Shown: one piece after another, positions 57,170 through 64,000 of the stretch
Layout of the letters: the number at the start of each line of letters is the position of its first letter
Numbering within the stretch: position 1 is the first letter of the stretch
Assembly: GCA_963728365.1 (NCBI GenBank)
Contig: CAVSJI010000001.1
Coordinates: forward strand, 806,001 to 870,000
Direction: 5' to 3'
Length of the DNA: 64,000 nucleotides
DNA from: VRUE01 sp963728365
GTDB taxonomy: Bacteria; Actinomycetota; Thermoleophilia; Solirubrobacterales; 70-9
Translations under genes and position numbers: made by a program
Notes under the pieces: model-generated
Databases searched by the model: none
What the model was told of the DNA's origin: nothing
Seen by the model: the letters and a program-made list of their open reading frames with translations, nothing else

Positions 57170-59153
57170 CGTCGTGGCTACCCCAGCCGGCGGCCGTGCG
57201 GCGCGCGTCGCCCGGCCCCGGCCTGGCTACGGGGGCCGCACGCTGCGCCCATCGCCCCATCTCGGAGCCCTCCCGCTCCTGCTCCTGGTAGCTGGGGCGG
57301 GGCTGGTCCTCATCGCCCTGGGAAACAACGCCGCTCGCGAAGAGGTGGCCGGCGCCGAACTGCTCTTCTGGGGAGGGCTGGTTCTGATCTACGGGCCGAT
57401 CGCCTTCCGCCTCCTCTCGACCTCGGCGTCGCGAACCGAGCGAATCTGCCTGGTCGTGCTGATGGGCGTCGCCCTCTTCCTCGTCAAAGTCCTCTACAGC
57501 CCGCTTCAGTACCCCCCCTTCGACGAGTTGGCGACGTGGCGTCAGACGCAGGCGGTGCTCAGCACCGGCCACCTGTTCTCCTCCAACCCGATCGCCGCGG
57601 GGTATCCGGCCTTCCCAGGTCTGGAGACGATAACCGCGGCGCTCGCGGAGCTCTCCGGCCTGAGCATCTTCCACGCGGGAGTGATCGTCATCGGCGTAGC
57701 CCGGGCGACGCTGATGATCGCTCTGTTCCTCCTCCTCGAGAGGATCGTCGGCTCGGCCCGCGCAGCCGGGGTCGGCGTCGCCGTCTACGCGTGCAACCCG
57801 AGCTTCCTCTACTTCGACGCCCAGTTCGGCCACGAGTCGCTGGCGCTGCTGCTTGGTGGAACTCTGCTTCTGCTGACTGTCGACTGGGTCAAACCGGCGC
57901 GGCTGAGCCCACGTCTCGCCGGCGGCCTCCTCGCCGCGTTGGTCGTGGTGGCCTGCGCGATGACCATCACCCACCACATGACGTCCTACGCCCTCTCCGC
58001 TTTCCTCGTCTGCTGGGCGATCCTCGCGGCGCTCGAGAGCCGTCGGTGGAAGGTCAAAGGGCCGAAGCGGCCCGTGCTGATCGCACGGCGATTCTCCCTG
58101 GCCAACCGGAGTCTTGTGCGCAGCCCCACGATTCCGGCCATCCTGGTGACGGCGCTGGCGGGCGGCTGGTTCCTCTTCGTCGGCGGAGGCCAGACGACGC
58201 AGGAGCTCGGCAGCGTCTTCTCCGGCGCGGCCGACTCCGTCATCAGGCTGATCTTCGGGGGATCCGGGCCGAAGACCCTCTTCCAGGGCAGCGCCCAAAG
58301 CAACTCCACTCTCGCCCAGATCCTGGCCTTCATCTCCGTCATTCCCCTCCTGGCGCTGATCCCGTGGGGGCTGTGGAAGACCTGGCGGGCGCTCGACGCA
58401 AGCGCCCTCTGGCGCGCGCTGTCGCTCGCGGCCCTGCTGTATCCGGTCACGCTGGGACTTCGCCTGACGCTGAGCGGCACTGAAACCTCTCAGCGGGCAT
58501 CCGAGTTCGTCTTCGTCGGTCTGGCGTTCCTCGCCGCACTCCTGATCGACAGCATCGAGCTTCCCAAGCGCCCACTGGCGCGGATCGCAGCGCTGGCCTC
58601 TCTCGCCGGCCTCGCCACGGTGATGTTCTGTGGGGCTTTCATCATCAGCGCCCTGCCCGATGCTCGGCAGCCGGGCCCCTATCTCGTCGGTGCCGACGCT
58701 CGCTCGGTCAGTCCGCAGGGCATGGCTGCCGCGCGGTTCTCCGCCACGCATCTGCCGACCGAAAGCCGGACCATCGTCGACAGATCCAATGGGACCCTGC
58801 TGGGCTCCTACGGCGGGCTGGACCAGATCCTCGGCCAAATCCACGGAATCCCGGTCGCGCGGGTCCTATTTGGAAGGCAGTTCGGCACTCTCGACGAAAA
58901 GGTCATTCGCAACGATGCCATCGCCTACGTCGTCGTCGACCAGCGCCTCCACCGCGAACTGCCGAATCTCGGCTTCTACGTCGAACCAGACGAGCCCGGG
59001 GCGTACACCCGCACCGAGCCGATCAGTCGCGCCGCGCTCAGAAAGCTCCACCTCGAGGACGGCTTCAACCGGATCTACACCAATGGCCCGATCTCGATCT
59101 ACGCAACGACTCACCTGAGATACAGGAGACATGCCCCTTCCGGCAAGCCCTGA
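57162..59153 (+). CDS. Polytopic membrane protein (GT-C-like)
   Basis: The 663-residue protein has about 11-12 membrane helices and long loops, like GT-C glycosyltransferases or O-antigen ligase-type proteins. The first extracytoplasmic loop holds YPPFDELATWRQTQAVLSTG with an Asp-Glu pair, the place where GT-C enzymes keep catalytic acids, and the C-terminal extracytoplasmic region (residues ~500-620) contains an extended soluble segment. Exact activity cannot be named. ATG 57162 overlaps the upstream DUF1616 gene by 8 bp and its end overlaps the flippase gene by 23 bp, a tight operon. Confidence 0.7.
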   Translation: MADVVATPAGGRAARVARPRPGYGGRTLRPSPHLGALPLLLLVAGAGLVLIALGNNAAREEVAGAELLFWGGLVLIYGPIAFRLLSTSASRTERICLVVLMGVALFLVKVLYSPLQYPPFDELATWRQTQAVLSTGHLFSSNPIAAGYPAFPGLETITAALAELSGLSIFHAGVIVIGVARATLMIALFLLLERIVGSARAAGVGVAVYACNPSFLYFDAQFGHESLALLLGGTLLLLTVDWVKPARLSPRLAGGLLAALVVVACAMTITHHMTSYALSAFLVCWAILAALESRRWKVKGPKRPVLIARRFSLANRSLVRSPTIPAILVTALAGGWFLFVGGGQTTQELGSVFSGAADSVIRLIFGGSGPKTLFQGSAQSNSTLAQILAFISVIPLLALIPWGLWKTWRALDASALWRALSLAALLYPVTLGLRLTLSGTETSQRASEFVFVGLAFLAALLIDSIELPKRPLARIAALASLAGLATVMFCGAFIISALPDARQPGPYLVGADARSVSPQGMAAARFSATHLPTESRTIVDRSNGTLLGSYGGLDQILGQIHGIPVARVLFGRQFGTLDEKVIRNDAIAYVVVDQRLHRELPNLGFYVEPDEPGAYTRTEPISRAALRKLHLEDGFNRIYTNGPISIYATTHLRYRRHAPSGKP

Positions 59154-60498
59154 GAAGCTGCGCGCAAAGCTCGTCCATGAGCTGAGGTCTCAACGCAATC
59201 TGCTCGCCAACGCCGGGTCGATGCTCGGGACCACCGTCATCACCTCGCTTCTCGGGGTCGCCTTCTGGTGGCTGGCGGCCCACGACTTCAGCAAGCACTC
59301 GGTCGGGCTGGCGGCCGCCGCGGTAGGAGCGATGACGCTGCTCGGATTCATGTCGACGCTCGGCCTCGGGACGCTGCTGATGGGAGAGCTGCCGCGGCGG
59401 GAATCGGGACATCGCTCGCTGATCAATGCAGCGCTGGCGATCTCCGCCCCGGCGGGCGCTTTCGTCGGCGTCCTCTTTGCCGTCGTCGCACCAAAGGCCT
59501 CGTCCAACTTCGCGCCACTCGCCGAAAGCTGGATAACCGTCATCGCGTTCGCGGCGGGCGTTGCCTTGACGGCGCTCGCCCTGGTCTTGGACCAGGCGTT
59601 GATCGGCCTGCTGCGCGGCAACCTCCAGCTGAGCCGCAACACGGTGTTCGCCGGAGTCAAGCTCCTTGCCCTGATGCCGATCGCCACCCTCGTCTCCAAC
59701 GCGAGCCCGGCGTGGATCTACTCGGCGTGGACCGTCGGAATCGCCGCCTCGCTGCTCGTCATGGCTCGCTTCTACCGGCATCGGGGCAACGACTCCCTGC
59801 GACCGGACTTCGGCCCGCTCAAGGAGATGCGCCTGGCAGCCGCCTCACACCATGCCTTCAACGTCGCCCTGCAGATCCCCGCCCTGGCGATGCCGGTGCT
59901 CGTCGTCGGCCTCGTCTCGGCGGAAGCAAACGCGAGCTTCTATATCGCCTGGATGATCGCCGGCCTGCTGGCAATGGTGCCGATCTCCCTGGCAACGGTC
60001 CTCTACCCGATCGGATCGCGCGATAGAGACCGGATGACGCAGGGCCTGAAGCTGACCCTCGCGATCGCGTTCTCGCTCGGCATCCTCGCCAATCTGATCC
60101 TCGTGCCCGGCGCCGTGCCGATCCTCGAAGTCTTCGGCAGCGGCTACGCGGAACAAGGCGCCACGACCCTTCACATCCTCGTCCTTGGCGTATTCCCCCT
60201 CACCTTCAAGACGCTCTACGTCTCGGTTCACCGCGTGCAGCGCAAGCTGGGCTCAGCACTGCCCATCGTCTGGGGCGGGACGATCCTGGAGCTGGTTGGC
60301 GCGATCGTCGGCTCTAAGCTCGGGGGCGGCCTAACCGGCATCGCTTGGGGCTGGCTCGTCGCCGTCTACATCGAGGGGATCGTGATGGCCAGGGACGTCT
60401 TGAGAGCGGTGCGCTCGCCGGCCGACACCGGGACGACCCAGGCTCTCGACGCAAATCAGATCGCCGAGGCGGAGGCGCCGGGCTGGATCAAGACCTAG
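59131..60498 (+). CDS. Wzx-type polysaccharide flippase
   Basis: The 455-residue protein has about 12-14 membrane helices and the Wzx/MATE-like exporter composition: FWWLAAHDFSKHSVGLAAAAVGAMTLLGFMSTLGLG at the N-terminus, repeated helix pairs with Arg/Lys at cytoplasmic ends, and ILVPGAVPILEVFGSGYAEQGATTLHILVLGVFPLTFK near the C-terminal bundle. It should move lipid-linked repeats across the membrane. ATG 59131 overlaps the upstream gene by 23 bp, and it converges with the GH26 gene with a 4-bp overlap. Confidence 0.8.
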   Translation: MPLPASPEKLRAKLVHELRSQRNLLANAGSMLGTTVITSLLGVAFWWLAAHDFSKHSVGLAAAAVGAMTLLGFMSTLGLGTLLMGELPRRESGHRSLINAALAISAPAGAFVGVLFAVVAPKASSNFAPLAESWITVIAFAAGVALTALALVLDQALIGLLRGNLQLSRNTVFAGVKLLALMPIATLVSNASPAWIYSAWTVGIAASLLVMARFYRHRGNDSLRPDFGPLKEMRLAAASHHAFNVALQIPALAMPVLVVGLVSAEANASFYIAWMIAGLLAMVPISLATVLYPIGSRDRDRMTQGLKLTLAIAFSLGILANLILVPGAVPILEVFGSGYAEQGATTLHILVLGVFPLTFKTLYVSVHRVQRKLGSALPIVWGGTILELVGAIVGSKLGGGLTGIAWGWLVAVYIEGIVMARDVLRAVRSPADTGTTQALDANQIAEAEAPGWIKT

Positions 60499-61877
60499 CC
60501 GGCGATGGAGGCTGAGCCGACCCCGTACTGTGGCGCGACCTGGAAGTGCGTGCGGCGCGGCTTCGAGACACTGCTGCCGCGGGTGGCGATGGCGACGACG
60601 CGATAGCGCCGGTCACGCAGCAGGCGCCCACCGCTCAAGCTCGAGAGCCGGAGCTTCCCGTGGCTCTTCGGATGGGAGATCTTCAACGTGCGCTTTGCCA
60701 TCCGGCCGGCGAGACCCGGGCCCTTGATCCTCAGCCGAACGCTCGTCGCACCGGGCGAGACGCGGTAGGCGATCTTGCCCCGGACCCGCACGGCCCGGCT
60801 CCCCCTGTGCTTCTTCTTCTTGGGAGTTGGGGACGGGGTCGGCGGGACCACCGGCGTGACTTCGAGTTCTTCGACGACCGGCTGCGGTACGACGGTTTCC
60901 GCGGGCGGGGCGACGTTGCCGCCGTACAGCGTGCTGGCCACCACTTCGCGGTACGCCGCCAGCGAGGCACTGGACGTAGCGATGCGCCAGTCCTCCTCAG
61001 CGTCGCGGTCGAACCAGATCACGGCGCTGACCCGCGGGAAGTCGCGCGGGATCGTCTTCAGGAAGCCTTCACGGATCCAGTCGGCCTTGCTGCCGCCCAC
61101 TTCGCTGGAGGAGGTCTCGGCGATGATCACCGGCTTCGAGCTGAGCTGGGTGATCTTGGCGTAAGAGGACGCGAAGACTTCGTGGAGGTTTTCCCAACGG
61201 TTGGTGCCGACGCCAGCCGTCCCCCAGTTGTAGCCGTCGAGCGCGACGTAGTCGACCCAGGTGTCGCCTGGGAAGTACGGCGCGAAGGCATAGTCGCCAT
61301 AGTCGACCGTCGGCGACCAGACCCACTTGACGTTGGTGGCTCCGTCCTGCCGGAAGACGCCGACGACGTGGCGCCACGCATCGACGTAGGCGGCCGGGTT
61401 GCCGGACCAGCCGTACCAGTCGCCGTTCATCTCGTGGCCGAAGCGGATCATGACTTCGAACGGCAGGGTCTTGGCGAGAGCGGCCGCCTCGTGCAGGTAG
61501 CTGTCGTAACCGCCGGTGGCGATTCCTTCGAGAGGCGTCGTCGGCCCGCTGTAGCCAGACTGGAAGAGCTGCCAGGTCACCATCGGGGTCTCGCCGCGAG
61601 CCTGCAGGTTCGAGATCTCCCGCTGGGTGAGCAGAGGATCGGTGACGTTGCTGTAGTCCATCACGATGTCGGGCTTGCGGCCGACCATTTCGGCGTAGTT
61701 GTCCAGCCAGCGGGCGTCTTCCGGAGCGCCCAGCTGCCCCTCGGCCGCGGTGTACACACCGAGCTTGATCGGCGTGGCAGCGGCGGAGGCGGGACCAACG
61801 AGCAGCGCGATGCTCGAGATGACCGCGACGACGGCCATAGCGAGGTTCCTGATCGTGGTCTTGGCGGATGTGCTCAC
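60495..61877 (-). CDS. Secreted GH26 beta-mannanase-like hydrolase
   Basis: The 460-residue protein has a signal peptide and a GH26 clan-A hydrolase domain: acid/base Glu149 in MIRFGHEMNGDWYGW and nucleophile Glu254 in PVIIAETSSSEVGG, with GYNWGTAG and WFDRDAEEDW also typical. A Pro/Thr/Lys-rich linker (about residues 345-365) joins a basic C-terminal beta domain that may bind carbohydrate or the cell surface. It probably trims beta-mannan-like exopolysaccharide made by the flanking genes. GTG 61877 is the start. Its end overlaps the flippase gene convergently. Confidence 0.85.
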   Translation of the reverse strand: MSTSAKTTIRNLAMAVVAVISSIALLVGPASAAATPIKLGVYTAAEGQLGAPEDARWLDNYAEMVGRKPDIVMDYSNVTDPLLTQREISNLQARGETPMVTWQLFQSGYSGPTTPLEGIATGGYDSYLHEAAALAKTLPFEVMIRFGHEMNGDWYGWSGNPAAYVDAWRHVVGVFRQDGATNVKWVWSPTVDYGDYAFAPYFPGDTWVDYVALDGYNWGTAGVGTNRWENLHEVFASSYAKITQLSSKPVIIAETSSSEVGGSKADWIREGFLKTIPRDFPRVSAVIWFDRDAEEDWRIATSSASLAAYREVVASTLYGGNVAPPAETVVPQPVVEELEVTPVVPPTPSPTPKKKKHRGSRAVRVRGKIAYRVSPGATSVRLRIKGPGLAGRMAKRTLKISHPKSHGKLRLSSLSGGRLLRDRRYRVVAIATRGSSVSKPRRTHFQVAPQYGVGSASIAG

Positions 61878-61903
61878 ACCGCCCAGGTCGTCTGATCACG
61901 GCA

Positions 61904-61924
61904 CTTGCGCGAGCGACGCGCAAG
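61904..61924 (-). terminator. Hairpin between ATP-grasp and GH26 genes
   Basis: CTTGCGCG (61904-61911) pairs with CGCGCAAG (61917-61924), about 70 bp after the ATP-grasp stop on the minus strand and before the GH26 start. No T tract. Confidence 0.45.
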
Positions 61925-61997
61925 TCACCTGGACGCATGTACCAGCTTCCTGCGACAACTCGTGCAGGACCACACGAGAACCTGCGAGAAACCTGTC

Positions 61998-63164
61998 TCA
62001 GGCCCTGCGCAGCCGCCGCTTGATCATCTGCAAGACCTGCAGGATCCTGGCCAACGCCGGAGCGGGATCCCGGGGGCGGAAATACGGTCCGACGGTGCTG
62101 CGGCGCGGCCGCAGGACGTCCGCTGCGGCGCCCGGGTGTCCGTCCCGCAGGAAGCTCCAGACGTGCTGCAGATCCGCATCGCCCCACCGGTACCGGACCC
62201 CGGCGCGGGCGATCCCCTCCTCGTAACGCCCCCGGAGCAGCCAATCGCACCAGATGGCCGGCAGGGGCGCCCCGGCCGACACGGCAAGGGCAAGCGACCC
62301 GTAGAGGCGTGGGTTGAAGTCGATTGCGGCGTACTCCCCGTCGTTCTCTTCGATCAGCTCCAGCTCGAAGATCCCCTCCCACCCGGTGGCGGCGACAAAC
62401 TTGCCGACCCGATCGAGCAGATCTGCTGACGCGGAGATCGTCTCCGAGCAGGAGACCGAGCCGGCCTGCGGCGGCCATGTCCGGATGTACCTGCTGACCG
62501 CAAGGCCGGGCAGCCGGCCGTCGGCCGAGACGCCCCCGATCGAGATCAGCGCTCCGGAGAAATGACGCTGGAGGAGACAGGGAAGGCCGAAGCCAGGCAG
62601 CTCGTTGGCCAGCGCCGCCTCGTCCACGGCCAGGAAGCTCGGCCGCTGCCGAATGTCGCCGTCCTCGGCGAATACGGAGCGGCGCGGCTTCAGCAAGACC
62701 GGATAGCCGAGCCGGGCGGCGGCGGTGACCGCCTCATCCCGATTGGCGCAGATCACCGTCTCCGGTGCCGCCAGCCCGGCGTCGCCGGCGCGGGCCAACA
62801 GGCTGACCTTGCTCATGCAGGCTTGGACGACCTCCTTGGCGGGGAGGCCAAGCTCGACCTCCGCTGGGAAGAGATCGCGATGGTCTGAAATGGCGGCCAG
62901 GGCGGCGTCGCTGCCTGGGATGACCGTGGCGAAGCGGCCTCTCTGGGCGGCCTCGGCAACCGCCCGTGCGAAATCGCGACCGTCGGCTCGCGGGTCGGGG
63001 ACGGCGAACCGCTCATCGCAGAAGCGGGACCACTGCCCGGGGGCCGGCTTCTCGCAACTTGCGCCGCCGACGCGGTAGCCGGCGCGGCTGAGGCTCTCAC
63101 AGGCGATCGGAGCAGAGCGCTCCTGGGCGTCGGTGAGGAGAACGGCGGCCGCCACGTTGCCCAT
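61998..63164 (-). CDS. ATP-grasp family enzyme
   Basis: The 388-residue protein is an ATP-grasp ligase: N-terminal pre-ATP domain with NVAAAVLLTDAQERSAPIACESLSRAGYRV, then KVSLLARAGDAGLAAPETV, LGYPVLLKPRRSVF, CLLQRHFSGALISIGGVS and the metal-binding C-part GIFELELIEENDGEYAAIDFNPRLYGSLALAVSAG. Such enzymes form amide, peptide or thioester-like bonds from an acyl phosphate; the substrate is unknown. ATG 63164, 4 nt after the deacetylase stop, is preferred to an upstream overlapping start. It sits in the exopolysaccharide locus and might decorate the polymer. Confidence 0.75.
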   Translation of the reverse strand: MGNVAAAVLLTDAQERSAPIACESLSRAGYRVGGASCEKPAPGQWSRFCDERFAVPDPRADGRDFARAVAEAAQRGRFATVIPGSDAALAAISDHRDLFPAEVELGLPAKEVVQACMSKVSLLARAGDAGLAAPETVICANRDEAVTAAARLGYPVLLKPRRSVFAEDGDIRQRPSFLAVDEAALANELPGFGLPCLLQRHFSGALISIGGVSADGRLPGLAVSRYIRTWPPQAGSVSCSETISASADLLDRVGKFVAATGWEGIFELELIEENDGEYAAIDFNPRLYGSLALAVSAGAPLPAIWCDWLLRGRYEEGIARAGVRYRWGDADLQHVWSFLRDGHPGAAADVLRPRRSTVGPYFRPRDPAPALARILQVLQMIKRRLRRA

Positions 63165-63168
63165 CGAG

Positions 63169-63990
63169 TCAGCGATGGGAGCTTCGCAGGCGCCCGAACG
63201 CGATCCGCTCATACCAATCGGACATCCGCACGCGACGCACCGTTCGGGAGGTGTTGATCAGATACTTCGGCAGGCGGGTTTCGCGGAAGATGCCCTCCCG
63301 CGGGAGGCTCATCAGGTCCCGGCCGGTGATCGGCTCGAACAGCCGGCTCTCCAGCGTCACCGCGAGCCGGTAGCCGGCCTCCTTCGTCGCTCTCATCACC
63401 CGCGCATCATGGCTGCCGTAGGGATAGGCGATCGAATCGCACGGTAGCTGCAGCTGCTCCTCGCATATCTCTCGCGAGCGTCGCAGCTCGAGGCCCAGCT
63501 GATCGTCGTCGATCTCCGGCAGGTGGGGGTGGGAGCACGTGTGGGAGCCGATCTCCCAACCGGCATCGGCCAGCTGGCGCACTTCGTCCCAGGACATGCA
63601 CCGCACGTCCTCCTCATCGGCCGGCATCTCGTCGGCGCCCAGGTACTTGAAGACGCCTCCTTCGTCGGTCAGGTCAGTCGGCATGAAGACCGTGGCCGGA
63701 ACTCCGAGATCGCTGAGAACGGGCAACCCGTGCTCGAGGATGGAGCGGTAGCCGTCGTCGAAGGTGACGACGAACGTCCGCCCTGCGAGCGGCTCGGAGA
63801 GCGCTGCGGAAAGCGTCTTCGGACGGTAGCCCCGGCGCAGCAGGTGCCGCGCCTGCATCGCCAGGCGCTCGGGGAAGACGGAGAGGGAGGTGTCCCAGGC
63901 GGGGCTGACGGCGTGGTAGCAGAGAATCAGCAGGTCGACCGAGACCGGACCACGGCCCCTCCCCACCTCCAGCGGCTCGGAATCGGCCAT
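63169..63990 (-). CDS. Polysaccharide deacetylase (NodB/CE4)
   Basis: The 273-residue protein is a CE4 deacetylase: TFVVTFDDGYRSILEHGLPVL (metal-binding Asp78/Asp79), SHTCSHPHLPEID (His pair), AYPYGSHDARVMRATKEAGYRLAV and LMSLPREGIF. It lacks an obvious signal peptide despite a weakly hydrophobic VSVDLLILCYHAVSP start, so location is uncertain. It would remove N- or O-acetyl groups from the polysaccharide. ATG 63990 is near the window edge, so the operon may continue upstream. ATP-grasp follows. Confidence 0.88.
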   Translation of the reverse strand: MADSEPLEVGRGRGPVSVDLLILCYHAVSPAWDTSLSVFPERLAMQARHLLRRGYRPKTLSAALSEPLAGRTFVVTFDDGYRSILEHGLPVLSDLGVPATVFMPTDLTDEGGVFKYLGADEMPADEEDVRCMSWDEVRQLADAGWEIGSHTCSHPHLPEIDDDQLGLELRRSREICEEQLQLPCDSIAYPYGSHDARVMRATKEAGYRLAVTLESRLFEPITGRDLMSLPREGIFRETRLPKYLINTSRTVRRVRMSDWYERIAFGRLRSSHR

Positions 63991-64000
63991 CGCCGGGAGC

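Noticed and set aside
56865..58844. 659-codon minus-strand open frame over the membrane protein gene
   Set aside because: Shadow of hydrophobic codons read backwards; no start or motif support.

Overview
This is high-GC (roughly 70%) bacterial chromosomal DNA with short intergenic gaps, many GTG and some TTG starts, and many genes starting 6-9 nt after a TANNNT hexamer with no Shine-Dalgarno (leaderless style). A complete coenzyme F420 set (npdG, cofD, cofC, cofE and a fused cofGH/fbiC) plus an ethylmalonyl-CoA pathway point to Actinomycetota. My inference is the Thermoleophilia/Solirubrobacterales branch rather than Streptomyces or Mycobacterium, but no rRNA is present to confirm it. No phage, plasmid or insertion sequence genes were found.

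Layout. 0-7 kb: YjbQ, five tRNA genes, a PQQ-type propeller lipoprotein, an NlpC/P60-like secreted protein, and a block of GNAT, Nudix, GrpB and cupin genes, one of them frameshifted. 7-14.5 kb: metallo-hydrolase plus acetoacetyl-CoA synthetase, and on the other strand SDR, HMG-CoA lyase, acyl-CoA carboxylase beta chain and an ABC exporter, suggesting leucine or ketone-body catabolism. 14.5-22 kb: F420 genes interrupted by an alcohol dehydrogenase cassette. 22-28 kb: aquaporin, NMT1-like binding lipoprotein, mntH/mntR with a palindromic operator, ygfZ. 28-32.5 kb: a three-part SGNH/membrane/Vps62-like protein and RmuC. 32.5-51 kb: scattered genes matching the ethylmalonyl-CoA pathway (ccr, ecm, a MaoC hydratase, an acyl-CoA dehydrogenase, a malyl-CoA lyase type aldolase) mixed with clpS, LhgO, a nucleotide-sugar dehydrogenase, a large lysyl-oxidase/LamG protein and divergent pabB/pabC. 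51-64 kb: an exopolysaccharide locus with multi-domain glycosyltransferases, two membrane proteins, a flippase, a GH26 hydrolase, an ATP-grasp enzyme and a polysaccharide deacetylase.

The most unusual layer is a set of palindromic elements that gene annotation does not explain. A 49-nt hairpin family has four copies: two inverted copies bracket an AbiEi-HTH/DUF559 nuclease-like gene (the downstream copy supplies its stop codon), one lies between two operon genes, and one sits in-frame inside pabB. Different palindromes sit in-frame inside cofE (31-bp perfect arms), fbiC (25-bp perfect arms) and ygfZ. A further ~115-nt structured element, with a conserved core but locus-specific self-complementary end stems, brackets the alcohol dehydrogenase gene in inverted orientation. 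Together they suggest an active palindromic-element ecology resembling Rickettsia palindromic elements or REP/REPIN systems, possibly with a DUF559 protein as partner; that last step is inference.
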